This document shows positions 1 through 9,200 of a stretch of 64,000 bases of DNA, one piece after another. The notes under the pieces are model-generated. The model was not told the DNA's origin, did not search any database, and worked only from the letters and a program-made list of their open reading frames with translations. Origin of the DNA: Verrucomicrobiota bacterium (GTDB taxonomy: Bacteria > Verrucomicrobiota > Verrucomicrobiia > Limisphaerales > UBA1319); contig JAKLHY010000021.1 in assembly GCA_022709905.1 (NCBI GenBank), positions 1 to 64,000 of the forward strand, given 5' to 3'. The translations under genes and the position numbers were made by a program. The number at the start of each line of letters is the position of its first letter. Position 1 is the stretch's first letter.

Positions 1-90
1 AACCAAACAGAAAAAGTAAATGACCATCACCCCTTGGCGAGTATCATGCCACGCCAGGGTTTTTCAGCGGAATCAATAATATGGACCTGA

Positions 91-116
91 CCCCATTGCA
101 CCTGCCCCATTGCACC
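91..116. repeat. Tandem 12-bp repeat at a gene truncation point
   Basis: The 12-mer CCCCATTGCACC occurs at 91-102 and again at 105-116, so a 14-bp unit is repeated almost twice. Recognisable helicase coding sequence begins immediately afterwards, so the repeat sits at the breakpoint of the truncated gene that follows. The preceding GACCTGACCCC string (84-94) resembles sequence I recall near REP-associated transposases, but that link is from memory and unverified. Confidence 0.5.
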
Positions 117-1372
117 ACTGCGATCTCTCGACACCGAAAGATCGAGGTTTCTCTGTTTATCGTGACATGGCGGATAAGCTCCAGGCCCGCGGCATCCCTG
201 AGCGCGAGATTGTCTTCATTCAGGGCTACGATTCGGATGCATCGAAGCTGGCGCTGTTCAAGGATGTTCGCGCTGGAAAGGTTCGCGTGCTCTTCGGCAG
301 CACGCAGAAGATGGGCTCGGGTACCAACGTCCAAGAACGGCTGATCGCCCTCCACCATCTCGATGCCCCGTGGCGTCCGGCCGACGTTGAACAGCGTGAG
401 AGACGCATCCTGCGGCAGGGCAACAAGAATCCCGTGGTCAGCGTGTTCCGCTACGTCACCGAAGGCTCGTTCGACGCGTATATGTGGCAGACGCTGGAGA
501 CCAAGGCCAAGTTCATCGCCCAGGTCATGACCGGCGACATGACCATCCGCCGGGTCGAAGACCTGGACTCGGCGGCGTTGACCTACGCCGAGGTCAAAGC
601 CATTGCCTCGGGTAATCCGTTGGTCATTGAAAAGGCGCAGGTTGATGCCGAACTGATGCGGCTCACCCGGCTTCGCTCGGCCCATGCCGAGGAACAATAC
701 CGGATTCGCAGCAATCTCCGCCATGCCCATGACGATGCGGCGACGTTCACGACTCGGCTCGACAACCTTCGCCAGGACATTTCAGCCCGCGAAGACACGT
801 CGGGCGACAAATTCAGCATCTTCCTTGACGGTGAAACGGTGACCAACCGTGGAATCGCCGGTGAATTCCTCATCCGTCGCGCCGAAAAGTTGAAGAACTG
901 CGTGGGCGAGGAAGTGCGTGTCGGCCGGTTTGCTGGGTTCGAGCTATTCGTCCGCACCAATCTCGCCGGCGAAGCAGACCTTGTGCTGCGCGGACAGAAC
1001 AGCTATGCCGCCCGGGTGACCGATACCGCCCTCGGCACCATTCGATCTCTGGAGGCCACGGTCCAAGGCTTCGAGGGGCGGGCGACCAAGCTGGAGGCGG
1101 ATATTGCGGACACCCACAAGCGCACCAAGGAACTCGAAACCAAAGTCGGCGTGCCGTTCGAGAAAGAGGAACACTACCAACAGCTTTGCCGCCGCCAGAG
1201 CGAAATCGAAGAGCAGCTTGACCTGACCAAGAATCAAGCTCCGAGCCAAGTCGAAGCGGATTCACAAGACGACACCACGCGGAAGAATTCCGAAACCCAG
1301 GATAGAACCGTTCGTCAAAAGCGGTGCGCGGGAGTGACAGTATGCTGTCGCCCTGTGAAAGTGAAGTTATGA
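110..1372 (+). pseudogene. 3' fragment of giant N12-type methylase/SNF2-like helicase
   Basis: The product (420 codons from a TTG) matches only the C-terminal part of the very large SNF2-like helicase/N12-class adenine methylase proteins carried by plasmids and integrative elements. Visible blocks are CDLSTPK (residues 4-10), the late helicase motifs around KMGSGTNVQERL and LDAPWRPADVEQR (about 67-95), and a long C-terminal coiled region ending near LDLTKNQA. These proteins usually exceed 1500 residues, so the methylase and most helicase motifs are missing. The upstream frame carries stops at 17-19 and 77-79 and has no related sequence. Helicase motif VI reads QRERRILRQGN where the family has QREGRILRQGN, a loss consistent with decay. 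Its stop overlaps the next gene's ATG (ATGA at 1369-1372), so the old gene order survives. It is almost certainly non-functional as a helicase. Confidence 0.8.
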
Positions 1373-1569
1373 ATGCGACGACAATTCCAGAATGCCAAAC
1401 TCTCGACGTAAAAGGCAGTGCCACCGAGTTGGGGGTTTGCGAAGAAACAATCCGCCGACTCGTTCGGCGAAAGGTGCTACGGAAGCTTCCCGGCCTCCGG
1501 CGCGTACTGATTCCGCGAACTGAAATTCAGCGCTACTTGAACGGTGGCAGCCCGCCTCGCCATTCGTGA
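1369..1569 (+). CDS. Excisionase-type helix-turn-helix protein
   Basis: A 66-residue DNA-binding protein of the small winged HTH (excisionase/HTH_17) type. The HTH core is visible as SATELGVCEETIRRLVRRK (about residues 17-35), followed by a short wing and the typical IPRTEIQRYL end. I start it at the ATG overlapping the upstream stop (ATGA). A longer reading from 1324 would only add residues from inside the preceding gene. Such proteins act as recombination directionality factors or small repressors of integrative elements. Its position at the end of an element fragment, 170 bp from a tRNA 3' end, fits that role, but no integrase is visible in the window. The exact function is inferred from fold and context. 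Confidence 0.7.
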   Translation: MNATTIPECQTLDVKGSATELGVCEETIRRLVRRKVLRKLPGLRRVLIPRTEIQRYLNGGSPPRHS

Positions 1570-1649
1570 CTGCTCGGACGACAAGATCGCGGAGCTTCTT
1601 CTCTGCCTCGATTGGCGCTTCAGATTACAGTGCCGAGCGACGACCCAAA

Positions 1650-1671
1650 AATTGGCCAAGAATTGGCCAAG
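1650..1671. repeat. Tandem AATTGGCCAAG operator-like repeat
   Basis: Two perfect, abutting copies of the 11-mer AATTGGCCAAG lie at 1650-1660 and 1661-1671. Each contains the palindrome TTGGCCAA, and the copies are one helical turn apart. They lie between the HTH gene and the tRNA 3' end, in a 172-bp stretch without other recognisable features. Binding by the HTH protein or by a recombinase is an inference. Confidence 0.5.
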
Positions 1672-1741
1672 CACGTTTTTCCGGCTTTTGTAGGCAGCGC
1701 TCGCAAAGAGCGTAAGTCCTTGATATTCCGACGCTTTGAAA

Positions 1742-1818
1742 TGGCGCATCCGTCAGGAGTTGAACCTGAAACCTTCTGATCCGTAGTCAGATGCTCTATC
1801 CAATTGAGCTACGGATGC
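1742..1818 (-). tRNA. tRNA-Arg (anticodon ACG)
   Basis: Read on the minus strand, the sequence folds into a complete cloverleaf. The acceptor GCATCCG (1812-1818) pairs with CGGATGC, the D-stem is GCTC/GAGC, the anticodon stem is TCTGA/TCAGA with loop CTACGGA, and the T-stem TCAGG/CCTGA encloses TTCAACT. The anticodon is ACG, read CGN after A34 deamination. The discriminator is G and CCA is encoded (1742-1744). The 3' end faces the mobile-element fragment, the usual geometry for an integration site. Confidence 0.97.
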
Positions 1819-1833
1819 GCTCAGATCTCTAGG

Positions 1834-1862
1834 AAATTACCGATCCAGGCTTCCCCGCGCAA
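1834..1862 (-). promoter_or_regulatory. Probable sigma-70 promoter of tRNA-Arg
   Basis: On the minus strand TTGCGC (1857-1862) and TAATTT (1834-1839) are separated by exactly 17 bp. The -10 box ends 15 bp before the tRNA 5' end. The boxes are imperfect but the spacing and position are right. Confidence 0.5.
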
Positions 1863-2083
1863 GGATTTAGTATGGCACTGGCGGAAGTCTTTCCGTTGCC
1901 GAAAAAGCCCTCGTGAATCGGCGCTGGAGAAGTGGACGAACGGTCGAATTCTCGTTGACGCCGTGAGATGAAACCAGCGTGATCGGTCTTTGTGGATGGG
2001 TTGAATTTTGTCATTCGAGGGGCTGAATCCCAGACATTCCATTGGTTTTCGGCTGGCCCCTGAACCGCAAATAAAAACAACTT

Positions 2084-2229
2084 AACCGCGAATGGACGCC
2101 AATCAACGCGAATCATGGCGGGCCGAATACGAAGATCCTGCAGTGTTAGGCACATCGATGGGTTGTCGGGGATTCAGCCCATCGGATCCCTCTGCTTGTA
2201 TTCGCGTCTATTGGTGTTTATTCGCGGTT
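2084..2229. repeat. 146-bp element with 30-bp terminal inverted repeats
   Basis: The left arm (2084-2113, beginning AACCGCGAAT) and the right arm (2200-2229) are inverted copies matching at 25 of 30 positions. Inside lies a second perfect 7-bp stem, CGATGGG (2156-2162) with CCCATCG (2178-2184). No real ORF is visible and I see no clear target-site duplication. A similar single arm occurs at 30734-30763. The shape is that of a non-coding miniature inverted-repeat element or dispersed palindrome. The rest of 1863-2306 holds nothing else I can recognise. Confidence 0.6.
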
Positions 2230-2306
2230 CGATGTTTTCGGAGCGTCTTATGTGCGGTTTTCGGCTGGCTTGCTCGTGTGGCGCGGACGTGCGAGACTGA
2301 CTGTCG

Positions 2307-3425
2307 ATGAAACGGTTTCTTTTCGCCGCGTGGGTTGGGGTTCTGATGGGGATACAATCCGACGCTGCCGAGTCTGTGCCGAGGCCGCTTGCCCTGGGGT
2401 CGAGGGCGCCTGATTTCAATCTGCCCGGAGTGGACGGGCGGCAGTGGGCCTTGGGGGATTTCGCCAAGGCCAAGGTGCTGGTGGTTGTCTTTACGTGCAA
2501 TCATTGTCCAACCGCGCAGTACTATGAAAAACGGATCAAGAAACTGGTGACCGATTACGAGGCTCGCGGAGTCTCGCTGGTTGCGATCTCTCCGAATGCA
2601 TCCGGGGCGGTGCGATTGGACGAATTGGGCTGGAGCGACATGGGGGATAGTTTTGAGGAAATGAAGCTGCGCGCGCAGGAACGGGGATATAATTATCCTT
2701 ACCTTTACGATGGCGATCACGAGCAGGTGTCACGGGCCTACGGGCCGGTCGCGACGCCCCATGTGTTTGTCTTCGATTCGGACCGAAAATTGCGGTATGC
2801 CGGCGCGATTGACGATTCCGAGCGGATCCAGCACGTCAAAATCCATTATGTCCGGGATGCGATCGAGGCCTTGCTGGCCGGAAAGCAACCGGTGGTCAGT
2901 CAGACGAAGGTGGTGGGCTGTTCGGTGAAGTGGTCGGACAAAGCGGGGGGCGTGGCGGGGTTCATGGCGAAATTAGCGGCGGAACCGGTCGGCCTCGACC
3001 AGGCCGATATCGAGGCGCTGAAAGCCCTGCGCAAAAATGAATCGGGCAAATTCCGGCTGGTGACCTTCTGGGCCACCTGGTGCGCCCCGTGTGTGGCGGA
3101 GTTCGACGAGTTCGTCACGATCCACCGGATGTATCGTCATCGGGATTTTGAGTTGGTGACGGTTTCGATCAATCGCCCGGATGAGATGGGGGATGTTCAG
3201 GCCTTTTTGAAGAAACGGCAGGCTTCCTGCCGGAATCTGATCTTTGCGTCGAACGATCGGAATTCGTTGATGAACGCATTCGACACGGAATGGCCGGGGG
3301 GAGTGCCGTTCACGGTGTTGATCGATCCCGACGGCAAGATCGTTCATCGTGAGCTGGGGAGCATTGACGCGCTGGCCATGCGCCGGGCCATTGTGAAGTT
3401 CATGAACGAGCGCAAGCCCTGGTAG
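2307..3425 (+). CDS. Exported double-thioredoxin-fold protein
   Basis: A 372-residue protein with an N-terminal signal sequence (about residues 1-21) and two thioredoxin-like folds. The first (about 28-190) is an AhpC/TSA-type redoxin with C64-N-H-C67 in the usual active-site position. The second (about 245-370) is TlpA/ResA-like with W258-C-A-P-C262 and the cis-proline region GGVPFTVLIDPDG. It probably acts outside the cytoplasm in thiol-disulfide exchange or peroxide chemistry. Two different CxxC sites in one chain could relay electrons internally, which is an inference. No thiol-reductase partner is adjacent. The next gene starts about 200 bp downstream, and I see no feature in that gap. 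Confidence 0.8.
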   Translation: MKRFLFAAWVGVLMGIQSDAAESVPRPLALGSRAPDFNLPGVDGRQWALGDFAKAKVLVVVFTCNHCPTAQYYEKRIKKLVTDYEARGVSLVAISPNASGAVRLDELGWSDMGDSFEEMKLRAQERGYNYPYLYDGDHEQVSRAYGPVATPHVFVFDSDRKLRYAGAIDDSERIQHVKIHYVRDAIEALLAGKQPVVSQTKVVGCSVKWSDKAGGVAGFMAKLAAEPVGLDQADIEALKALRKNESGKFRLVTFWATWCAPCVAEFDEFVTIHRMYRHRDFELVTVSINRPDEMGDVQAFLKKRQASCRNLIFASNDRNSLMNAFDTEWPGGVPFTVLIDPDGKIVHRELGSIDALAMRRAIVKFMNERKPW

Positions 3426-3623
3426 AAATCGGGGGGCTGCAAAAAAGGTGCACCATTGGACAACGGGCGGTTGGCGGGCGGTCAGGTTCGGTCTTATGAA
3501 GGCAGTGGCATGGCAGGCCAAGACCGTCGTCCTCGACCGAGTCCGTGACTTCAGGCAATCCTGTCCTGGGACAAGACTTTTGGATGGAGATGATTTCGGG
3601 TTGGGTCTGCACTGCGGGCGAAA

Positions 3624-5984
3624 TTGAACGTTGTAGCGAATTCCAACTGCCCTGTTACGGTGCAACGCCAGCGCTATGTTCTGCGTGGTGTGGTGCAGGG
3701 AGTGGGTTTTCGTCCCTTTGTCTATCGGCTGGCCAAGGAGCTTGGACTCAACGGTTGGGTGAACAACTCGGCCCAGGGCGTTTTTATCGAAGTGGAAGGT
3801 TCGCCCGAGGGATTGGGAATGTTTCGTCAGCGTCTGGCAGTCGAGAGACCGCCGCTATCCTCGATTCAGAGCCTCGAGTGCGTTCTCCTGGATGCCCGGG
3901 GATATGACACGTTCGAGATCCGGTCGAGCGAAGGCGGAGAGAAGACGGCATGGATCCTGCCCGATATTGCGACCTGCGCGGCCTGTCGGCAGGAGATTTT
4001 TAATCCCCGCAACCGCCGGTTCCGTTATCCGTTTACGAACTGCACGCATTGCGGTCCGCGCTACAGCATTTTGGAATCGCTGCCCTACGATCGGGTGAAC
4101 ACGACGATGCGGAAATTCACCCAATGTCCCGCGTGTCAGGCCGAGTATGAGGATCCGGCCAATCGCCGGTTTCATGCCCAGCCGAATGCCTGTCCGGTTT
4201 GTGGTCCGCATCTCGAGTTGTGGAATGCGGAGGGCCAGGTGTTGGCATCGCGCGACGGGGCCCTTCGGGAGGCGGCGAAGGCGGTATGCGAGGGCCGGGT
4301 GGTTGCTTTAAAGGGCCTGGGTGGATTTCAGTTGTTGGTGGACGCGCGCCAGACCGAGGCGGTGGGGATGTTACGTCGGCGAAAGCAGCGCGAGGAAAAG
4401 CCGTTTGCGTTGATGCTGCCGAGTCTGGAGGCGGTGGAGGATGTGTGCGACATCACGGATGCGGAGCGCGCGCTCCTTACGGGGCCGGAATCGCCCATCG
4501 TGTTATTGCGACGGCGCCCCGGGCCATCCGTGCTTTCGCCCGGGATCGCTCCCGGGAATCCTCTTTTGGGGATTATGTTGCCCTATACTCCCCTGCATCA
4601 TTTACTTCTGGCGGAGTTGGATTTTCCAGTCATCGCCACCAGCGGCAATCTCTCGGATGAACCGATGTGTGTGGACGAGGGGGAAGCGCTGACGCGTTTG
4701 CGGGGCATTGCCGATTATTTTCTGGCGCACGATCGCCCGGTGGCGCGGCCGGTGGATGATTCAATCGTGCGATTTGTCGCGGATCGGGAGTTGGTGTTGC
4801 GCCGGGCGCGGGGTTACGCCCCGTTGCCGATTCGTGTTCGGGAGGATTTGCCGCCATTGCTGGCGGTGGGCGCGCATCTGAAGAACACCGTCGCGACCTC
4901 GGTGGGAAGAGATGTGTATGTCAGTCAGCACATCGGAGATCTGGAGAGCGTCGAGGCCGACGAGGCGTTTCAACGGGCTGTGATCGATCTGCCCCGGTTG
5001 CATGAACTCAGCCCGGTTCGAGTGGCCTGCGACGCGCATCCCGACTATCGTTCGACCCTCCGCGCCCAGCAAAGCGGCCTGCCGATCATTCCGGTCCAGC
5101 ATCATTACGCTCATGTGTGCGCGTGCATGGCCGAAAACGAGCTCGAACCGCCGCTCTTGGGTGTGGCCTGGGACGGCACGGGTTACGGTTTGGATGGAAC
5201 AATCTGGGGAGGCGAATTCCTGAGTGTGACGGAGGATGGGTTCATTCGGTCGGCGAGGTTTCGTCCTTTTGCGTTGCCCGGGGGGGAGATGGCGATTCGG
5301 GAGCCGCGTCGGAGCGCCTTGGGAATCCTCTACGAAATGCTGGGGTCGGCGGCCTTCAATTCGCGGGAGTTCAAACCGATTCAGGCCTTTGACGATCAGG
5401 AACTTGGGGTGCTCAAGTCGATGCTCGAACAACGGATTCGGTCTCCGCGGACCTCGAGTGTGGGGCGGTTGTTTGACGGGGTGTCGGCGTTGATTGGCTT
5501 GAGGCAGAAATGCCGATTCGAGGGGCAAGCGGCCATGGAACTGGAATTTGCGCTGGACGGAATCCGGTCAAAAGCATTATATCCTGTAAGTTTGGCTAAT
5601 GAAACGGCCCGTTGGCATGAGCCGATAAGCCTGGGCGGGTTGTCTGCGGCGGGTGATGCCCGGTCCCGGTTTGTGGTGGATTGGGAGCCGATGATATGGG
5701 CGATTCTTGAAGATGTGCGGCACGGGACGTCGGCGGGATTGATGGCGGCGCGGTTCCACAACACACTGGCGGAAGTCGTGGCCGCGGTGGCGGGGCGGTT
5801 GGGTGAAGATCGGGTGGTTCTGAGCGGCGGTTGTTTTCAGAACGCCTATTTGGTGGAGCGCACCGTGGAACGGTTGCGGTCCGACGGGGTGAGAGTGTAT
5901 TGGCATCAGCGGGTGCCTCCGAACGACGGGGGGATAGCGCTGGGTCAGGTGGTGGCGGCGGGTCGAGTCTTGAAAGGGAATTGA
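3624..5984 (+). CDS. hypF: Carbamoyltransferase HypF, [NiFe]-hydrogenase maturation
   Basis: HypF makes the cyanide ligand precursor of the [NiFe]-hydrogenase active site: it activates carbamoyl phosphate and passes the carbamoyl group to HypE. All four family regions are present in 786 residues. They are an acylphosphatase-like domain (QRYVLRGVVQGVGFRPFVYR, 16-35), two zinc-finger units (C118-x2-C121, C140-x2-C143 and C168-x2-C171, C190-x2-C193), a YrdC-like domain (about 210-395) and a Kae1-like carbamoyltransferase domain to the end (SGGCFQNAYL near the C-terminus). The start is a TTG at 3624; a GTG at 3660 would also retain the first domain. hypC follows after 3 bp. hypA, hypB, hypD, hypE and the hydrogenase subunits are not in the window. 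Confidence 0.95.
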   Translation: MNVVANSNCPVTVQRQRYVLRGVVQGVGFRPFVYRLAKELGLNGWVNNSAQGVFIEVEGSPEGLGMFRQRLAVERPPLSSIQSLECVLLDARGYDTFEIRSSEGGEKTAWILPDIATCAACRQEIFNPRNRRFRYPFTNCTHCGPRYSILESLPYDRVNTTMRKFTQCPACQAEYEDPANRRFHAQPNACPVCGPHLELWNAEGQVLASRDGALREAAKAVCEGRVVALKGLGGFQLLVDARQTEAVGMLRRRKQREEKPFALMLPSLEAVEDVCDITDAERALLTGPESPIVLLRRRPGPSVLSPGIAPGNPLLGIMLPYTPLHHLLLAELDFPVIATSGNLSDEPMCVDEGEALTRLRGIADYFLAHDRPVARPVDDSIVRFVADRELVLRRARGYAPLPIRVREDLPPLLAVGAHLKNTVATSVGRDVYVSQHIGDLESVEADEAFQRAVIDLPRLHELSPVRVACDAHPDYRSTLRAQQSGLPIIPVQHHYAHVCACMAENELEPPLLGVAWDGTGYGLDGTIWGGEFLSVTEDGFIRSARFRPFALPGGEMAIREPRRSALGILYEMLGSAAFNSREFKPIQAFDDQELGVLKSMLEQRIRSPRTSSVGRLFDGVSALIGLRQKCRFEGQAAMELEFALDGIRSKALYPVSLANETARWHEPISLGGLSAAGDARSRFVVDWEPMIWAILEDVRHGTSAGLMAARFHNTLAEVVAAVAGRLGEDRVVLSGGCFQNAYLVERTVERLRSDGVRVYWHQRVPPNDGGIALGQVVAAGRVLKGN

Positions 5985-5987
5985 GCG

Positions 5988-6239
5988 ATGTGCCTGGCGA
6001 TACCGGGAAAGATTTTACAGGTCACGAATGACGATGCGTTATTGCGGACGGGCCAAGTGAGTTTTGGCGGCATTGTCAAGGATGTGAACCTCGCCTATGT
6101 GCCGGAGGCGGGCGTGGGCGATTATGTGGTTGTGCATGTTGGGTTTGCCATCAGCAAACTGGATGAGCAAGAGGCCCAGCAGGTGTTCGAATACGTGAAA
6201 CAAATGGATGAACTAATGGAACAATCCGATGGGAACTAA
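5988..6239 (+). CDS. hypC: Hydrogenase maturation chaperone HypC/HupF
   Basis: An 83-residue HypC-family chaperone. It begins MCLAIPGKI, with the invariant second-position cysteine that, with HypD, carries the Fe(CN)2CO unit to the hydrogenase large subunit precursor. The OB-like core and the GDYVVVHVGFAI stretch are typical, and the length is normal. The gene lies 3 bp after hypF and its last 11 bp overlap the start of nifJ, so the three genes are probably translated from one message. Its substrate hydrogenase is not encoded here. Confidence 0.95.
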   Translation: MCLAIPGKILQVTNDDALLRTGQVSFGGIVKDVNLAYVPEAGVGDYVVVHVGFAISKLDEQEAQQVFEYVKQMDELMEQSDGN

Positions 6240-9200
6240 GAAATTTATAACAATCGACGGCAACGAAGCGGTGGCCTATGTGGCATACCGATGCAATGAA
6301 GTCATGGGCATCTATCCGATCACGCCCTCGTCCAACATGGGCGAGTGGTGCGATCAATGGGCGTCCGAAGGTGTCAAGAACCTCTGGGGCACGGTGCCGC
6401 AGGTGGTGGAGATGCAGAGCGAAGCTGGAGCGGCGGGCACGGTGCATGGCGCGTTGCAGACCGGCGCATTGACCTGCACGTTCACAGCGTCGCAGGGTTT
6501 GCTCCTGAAGATTCCCAACATGTTCAAGATCGCGGGCGAACTGACGCCGACCGTGTTTCACATTTCGGCGCGTTGCCTGGCTTCACATGCCTTGTCCATT
6601 TTCGGCGATCACAGCGACGTGATGGCGGCGCGTTCGACCGGTTTTGCCCTGTTCAGTTCGGCGTCGGTCCAGGAAGCGATGGATTTCGCGCTGATCGCCC
6701 AGGCGGCGACCCTCGAATCGCGGGTGCCGTTCCTGCATTATTTCGATGGATTCCGCACTTCGCACGAGGTGTCGAAGATCGAGTTGGTGACGGAGGAGAT
6801 CATGCGCCAGATGATCAACGAGGATCATGTTGTTGCGCATCGTCAGCGGGCGATGAATCCGGATCGGCCGGTGTTGCGCGGGACGGCGCAGAATCCCGAC
6901 GTGTTCTTCCAGGCGCGCGAGGCGTGCAATCCGTTCTACGCGGAAGCGGCCGCCATCACGCAGAAGACCATGGACAAGTTCGCCCAGATCACCGGCCGCC
7001 AATATCGGCTCTTCCAATATGAAGGGGCGCCGGATGCGGAGCGGGTGGTGGTGATCATGGGATCGGCCTGCGAAACCACGCATGAAGCGGTGGATTTTCT
7101 TCGAAAACAGGGCGAGAAAGTCGGGGTGGTCAAGGTCCGGCTCTATCGGCCGTTCGACATTCAGCGGTTCATGGAAGTTCTTCCGGCCACGGTCAAGTCT
7201 CTGGCGGTATTGGATCGTACAAAGGAACCGGGCAGCCACGGCGAACCGCTCTATCTGGATGTGATCGCGGCGTTAACGGAAGGTCTGGCCAACGGTTGGG
7301 GCCAGCTCAAGACCATGCCCCGGGTGTACGGTGGACGCTACGGGTTGTCCTCGAAGGAATTCACGCCGGCCATGGTCAAGGCGATCTTTGACAATCTGGC
7401 CGCCGCGAGTCCGAAGAATCACTTCACCGTGGGGATCTCGGACGACGTTTCGCAGATCAGCCTGCCTTACGATCCCGACTTTTCGACCGAGCCGGATGAC
7501 GTGAAGCGCAGCATGTTTTTCGGGCTGGGATCCGATGGCACCGTGGGCGCCAACAAGAACTCGATCAAGATCATTGGCGAAAACACGGACAACTACGCCC
7601 AGGGTTATTTTGTGTATGACTCCAAGAAGGCGGGCGCAATCACCATTTCGCACCTGCGGTTCGGGCCCCGGCCGATTCGTTCCATTTACCTGGTGGACAA
7701 GGCGAATTTCATTGCCTGTCATCAGCCGGTGTTTCTCGAGCGGTATGACATGTTGAAGCCGCTGGTCAAGGGCGGAATCTTTTTGCTCAACACTCCGTTC
7801 AGCAAGGAGGAGATCTGGGATCAGCTGCCGCGGCCGGTCCAGGAGAACCTGATCAAGAAACAAGCGAGATTCTATGTGATCGACGCCATCAGCGTGGCGA
7901 GGGCGACCGGCATGGGTGGCCGCATCAACACGATCATGCAGACCTGTTTCTTTGCCTTGTCGAACGTGCTGCCCCGCGAGGAGGCCATCGAGCAGATCAA
8001 ATACACCATCAAGAAGACCTATGGGCGCAAGGGCGAGGAGATCGTCCAGAAAAACATCGCCGCGGTGGATCAAACCCTGGCCAACCTGTTCGAGGTGCCG
8101 CTGCCTGAAAAGGCGACGAGCACGGTGGAATTGCCTCCCTTCTTCACGTCGAACGCGCCCAAGGAAATTGCGGATACCTTGGGCCGGATTTACGGCGGCG
8201 AAGGCGAGGAATTGCCGGTCAGCGCCTTCAGTCCGGACGGCACATTCCCGACAGCGACCGCCCAGTATGAGAAGCGCAACCTGGCGCTCGAGATCCCGGT
8301 CTGGGATGAGAAGACCTGCATTCAGTGCGGCAAATGCGTGGTGATCTGCCCGCACGCGTCCATTCGGATGAAGGTTTACGATCCGAAGCATCTGGCCGGC
8401 GCGCCGGCCACGTTTAAGTCCACCGACGCCCGCTCGCCCGAGTTCAAGGGACAGAAGTATACCTTGCAGGTGGCGGCCGAGGATTGCACCGGTTGCGTGC
8501 TGTGTGTCGAGGTCTGTCCGGCCAAGAACAAGACCGAAGCCAAGCTCAAGGCGATCAACATGAAGCCGCAGGCGCCGTTGCGGTTGACCGAGCGCGAGAA
8601 CTGGAACTTTTTCCTGGGCCTGCCGGAATATGACCGGCGGAAGCTGAAGGTCACGCAGCTGCGTCAGCAACAGATCATGCGGCCGCTATTCGAATTCTCG
8701 GGGGCCTGCGCGGGCTGCGGGGAAACGCCCTATGTCAAGCTGCTGACCCAGTTGTTTGGCGATCGGGCCGTCATCGGCAACGCGACTGGATGCAGCTCCA
8801 TTTACGGCGGCAACCTTCCGACCACGCCTTACGCGAAGAACAATGACGGACGCGGCCCCACCTGGAACAACTCGTTGTTCGAGGATACGGCTGAGTTCGG
8901 GCTGGGATTCCGCGTATCGATTGACACGCAACGCCAGTTTGCGTGCGATCTGCTGAAACGGCTGGCTCCGAAGCTGGGCGACGAGTTCGTCAATGCCCTG
9001 ATTCAGGCCGATCAACGGGATGAGGCCGGAATCCACGATCAACGCGAGCGCGTAAACGCGCTGCGCGAGAAACTCAAGGGCGATTCATCCAGCGAGGCGA
9101 AAATGCTGCTGGCTGTGTCCGACAATCTGGTGCGGCGCAGCGTCTGGATCCTGGGCGGCGACGGCTGGGCCTACGACATTGGATATGGCGGTCTGGACCA

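Noticed and set aside
7273..8670. 465-residue open frame antisense to nifJ
   Set aside because: It lies fully opposite conserved nifJ domains and has an Arg/Leu/Gly-rich composition typical of a shadow frame.
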